This document shows, piece after piece, positions 60,704 to 64,000 of a stretch of DNA of 64,000 bases (its first letter is position 1; each line of letters opens with the position of its first letter). The stretch covers positions 17,214,501-17,278,500 of the forward strand of contig NC_079886.1 in the NCBI RefSeq assembly GCF_029227915.1, written 5' to 3'. Both the position numbers and the translations under genes were made by a program. The notes below the pieces were generated by a model, which searched no databases, was not told where the DNA came from, and saw only the letters and a list, made by a program, of their open reading frames with translations. Origin of the DNA: Hydractinia symbiolongicarpus (taxonomy: Eukaryota > Cnidaria > Hydrozoa > Anthoathecata > Hydractiniidae).

Positions 60704-63700
60704 AATTGAAAAGTAGTTTCACTCATTTCACTACACTGCAGAGCGTAATACAAGCTCTGAAAATCATGTTATTGGCATCGAAACTGATAGATTCCAACCT
60801 TGTAAAAATAATTTCAATCACAGTTGCATTTGGAAAAAGGAAGTAGTTTTAATTAACGAATGAGTAGGGAGTTAAATTATATACATATGTATGTTCCATA
60901 GTCACTAGGCTACATACAGAAAAAGGCAGATAATACTTTATTCACGTTTAGGGTCAATAGTTTACTTGTATTTTTGTTCCAAGAATATAGTAATTTCCTG
61001 GAATATTTTTTTAGTTCTTATTGTTGTCATTGTTGTACTTTTTCACTATAGTGAGACTTTCACACTTTAGTAGAGGTTAGGAACTTTCTTTCCAACCCTC
61101 TGTCAATTCTCTTGCAGTCCAACGTATAACTGGTGTAGGAAAAGATACAACTGGTTGAGACAGTCGGTGTCAACTCTTGGATATCTAAACGAAATATAAA
61201 CATGCAATCTAGATATAAAAATGTACATATATATCACAGAGAATTAAATTTCCTTTCCGGGAGTATCCAACACAGGCAAGCTGAAGCGGTAGATGATTAG
61301 AAAACAAGTTTAATGAAGAGACACCGTTGCTAGAACAGTCATTGACATTCAGGACTTTTAAAGTCTTTTTTTGTCCAATTAAGGTGCACAACATTCATTA
61401 TTATCCGTAACTCTGACTGTTGTATTTTTGAGAAGACCAAAATACTGTAAAAAAATAAGCGCATTCTAACTCAACTGAAAATCTATGAAAGAAATTATGT
61501 AACATATAATTTATAATAATCATAAAAATAGGAACTATATGTGAAGAATATTATTTGTAACCATATTCTTTTATGTATTAATGCAAAACAACAATCCCGT
61601 AGGCCTAATATGGTTTCTGAACTCACTAGCTAGTACTGGTAACTCGTGGTTCCAAACTTGCGAAATTCTACAGTTTAAATTAGACTCGAAATTTCATTCA
61701 TTCCAGACCAACATCTATAGTGGAAAAACTATATTTTTATACTAAGGATGCTTAATTATAGCTTGCACCGTTCATAACTTGAACTGTATTTTAAGTTCCC
61801 CTTACAAAGTATGTTTTATAAATAATTGATAATTTGAACCTCGAGAAAGCATTTTAGCGAAAATACCCCCTGATAGTTTGGAAACAATGTAAATAAAATG
61901 AGTAAAATCATTTCAGTTTGATCCGATTAGCTATAGCGAAAGATAAAATATAATTAATTTTTCACACAAAAAAATTGATTAACAACCTGTCGCCACTATT
62001 AGCATATTGAAAGCAGGAAAATATTCCGAATCTCTATTCATTGTACCTTATGTTCGGTGAAAACCAATTTGAGATTTTTATAGGTTTTCTAGGTGAATAT
62101 TAAATTAAGGCATTTACATTTTTTTCAATACTTTTGGCTTATGTAATTTTGATTTCCATCGACGCTGCAATATGCTGCTGATTAAATGAAACCTTAGGGA
62201 CCAAAAATCAAATTTTTGCAAAAAATAAAAATAATTTGACTAACCTAAATAAGACTCGAACATAAACCCACCCGCGTGTAACGCCCTCCCCCCTCCCTCC
62301 CTCTTTCATAAGTCCTTCATTTCATTGCGAAAATTTTACAAGCATAAGCTCTCCCAAAAAAAACGCAGAAGAGAATTGGTGAAACTGTAACAGCGCAATA
62401 ATAATGTTTTGTGAAGATGGAAATCCAAATATACCGTTGAAAATTAATGAATAATTAGATATTTATATTAATTTTTTATTTGGAAAATTTAATGTTTCGT
62501 GCAAATTATTTTGTTTTCAAAATAAATGTTATTATCTTTTATGTATAATCACATCCGAGTATAAGCCAATCTCTCGTGTATAAACCCACCCTAACAAGCT
62601 TACGAAAAATTTATAAGCCCAAAGGTATACGGTACGCTGCACGATTTATTTCGTACGTTTTTAATCGCGCCTACTTAAATTGTAAAACAGAATTCTCTAC
62701 ACACTTTAAGGTAGTGGTTTTAACACTATGATTTTTATTTCCTATCATCTAGCACCACCTTTAAAAAACTTAAAAACATAAACGGAAGAATTAAAAAAAG
62801 GACAAAACAATAAAATAAATCGAAAAAAATATAACCTAAAATTTTTCCAAAGAATTTATTTTATTAGCCGTTTTAGAAATCATTTCTAATCAATACGGCT
62901 TTTAAATACGTTTATTTATTTCTACGCAAATTGGCTAATTTTTATAGGATATCGTATGAATGTTGAACTCATATTCTCTCAGTAGTTAAATCTCTCGTCA
63001 AACTTCCCCCTGTTACGTTAGAATTTGCTAGGAATTCCATTGTACTATTTTGGAGTTTATTTATACAATGTTCTTTCTTCAGAAAATAGGATCTTTCCTA
63101 ATTTTTGAAGGAAGAGCATTGTATAAATGAGATTCATTCTCACTTTTTAAAACAAGTTGTACGAATTCTACGAAGGTTGATAGGCTTTCTACTCTGTAGT
63201 CTCTTTGTTGCTTTTCTTTTTATCAGACACTGAACTAGAATTTGTACAACTTGTCTACTCTAAGTGTTTTTAATTTATGTCTTCTTAAGTTTTATGTAGA
63301 AATATAATATATTTTTTTATCCCCACACAGGACACATGTTAATAGCTGTATATTTCTCTTCAGAAATGTATATCCTGTTAAAATATATTCATGAATGATA
63401 ATAAAAATAGTGTGATATGTTTTTCTATAATCTTGAATGTATACGTATCGTATCGTATCGTGTACTTTAGCAGTCATTTTTAACAGACGTAAGAACAAAC
63501 ATTTCTAGTTATAAATTCTAGTCATAAATTCTAGTTATTGCAAGGAGGCTCAAATGGCTTGCACTATGAGTTTTTTCTCTAAAAGACGTTTTTCTTAAGT
63601 GCTATGATGTGAGGGTCGAAACAGGTGAAAATGGTAATGGTTATAAACATGAAAAATTATTCAGAAACGTTTATTGGGCACTAGGAAGTCTTCCACTACC

Positions 63701-64000
63701 AGGAGAAATTACTCCAGAACATACGCTTTTCCCAATGCGGCTTTGGATGTTAAAATAATAGAAATCATGATAAACTAACATAAAAAAACAACAAAAAAAA
63801 AACGAATCAGAATAGAAAGATAAAGCTTACAAAAAAAAAAGTGAAAAATACACAACAAAAAACAGAAGAGTTAAATAAGGTACATTTATTTCTTCATTGA
63901 TTTATGAAAGTGGATTTACAGCTATTTAAACGACTTAACAGCCATATGCTACACCATCATTAGTTTCGTGGAAATAAAACGTTTTCAAACTTATAATTTT
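60704..64000. other. Gene-free flank
   Basis: AT-rich DNA after the kringle gene. Visible items: CCCTCC-rich tract at 62285-62305, TATCG pentamer run near 63446-63460, poly-A-rich stretch at 63780-63840. Two similar words, CGAACATAAACCCACCC near 62258 and CGAGTATAAGCC..AAACCCACC near 62556, suggest an old repeat. No coding region supported on either strand. Confidence 0.5.

Overview
The window is AT-rich animal nuclear DNA. Its conserved genes are split into many short exons with GT..AG introns, and the sequence between them is full of transposons, tandem repeats and small hairpin elements. The two recognisable orthologues (aladin and CCDC47) place it in Metazoa. The repeat style, the P2X7-receptor C-terminal-domain transposon gene and the kringle/Ig protein suggest a cnidarian, perhaps a hydrozoan; that placement is inference, not proof.

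Layout. 1-566: a foldback or terminal-inverted-repeat element cut by the window start. 1534-6489: a full-length but frameshifted Ty1/copia LTR retrotransposon on the minus strand, with 216-bp LTRs and a 12-nt primer site matching initiator tRNA-Met. 6800-20346 (+): the nucleoporin gene AAAS (aladin), rebuilt here as 17 exons and 501 codons. Its introns hold a TTAA-flanked DNA transposon carrying a decayed P2X7-C-domain gene, a LINE reverse-transcriptase fragment, a tRNA-derived SINE, an (AT)n tract and a small TAA-flanked MITE. 22090-29122: three head-to-tail copies of a 2667-bp unit (the first shorter by 968 bp), each holding pieces of an unrecognised exon set. 29518-44514 (+): CCDC47, 13 exons and 477 codons. 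Its 7.4-kb first intron contains a minisatellite, a cluster of iterated palindromes and a hAT transposase remnant. 44515-50140: gene-poor DNA with short repeats. 50141-51382 (+): an intronless GT10 fucosyltransferase. 52948-60703 (+): a 7-exon gene for a 678-aa secreted protein with two kringle-type modules followed by Ig-like or beta-rich regions. 60704-64000: no gene seen.

The genes are independent units, not an operon or pathway cluster. AAAS works at the nuclear pore, CCDC47 in the ER translocon, the fucosyltransferase in the Golgi, and the kringle/Ig protein probably outside the cell. Both conserved reading frames stay intact across every splice junction, so the frameshifts in the mobile elements are more likely decay than poor sequence quality. 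The most interesting items are the P2X7-C-domain transposon in AAAS intron 1, the kringle/Ig secreted protein, the recent tandem triplication, and the iterated CCTGA-N3-TCAGG palindromes.
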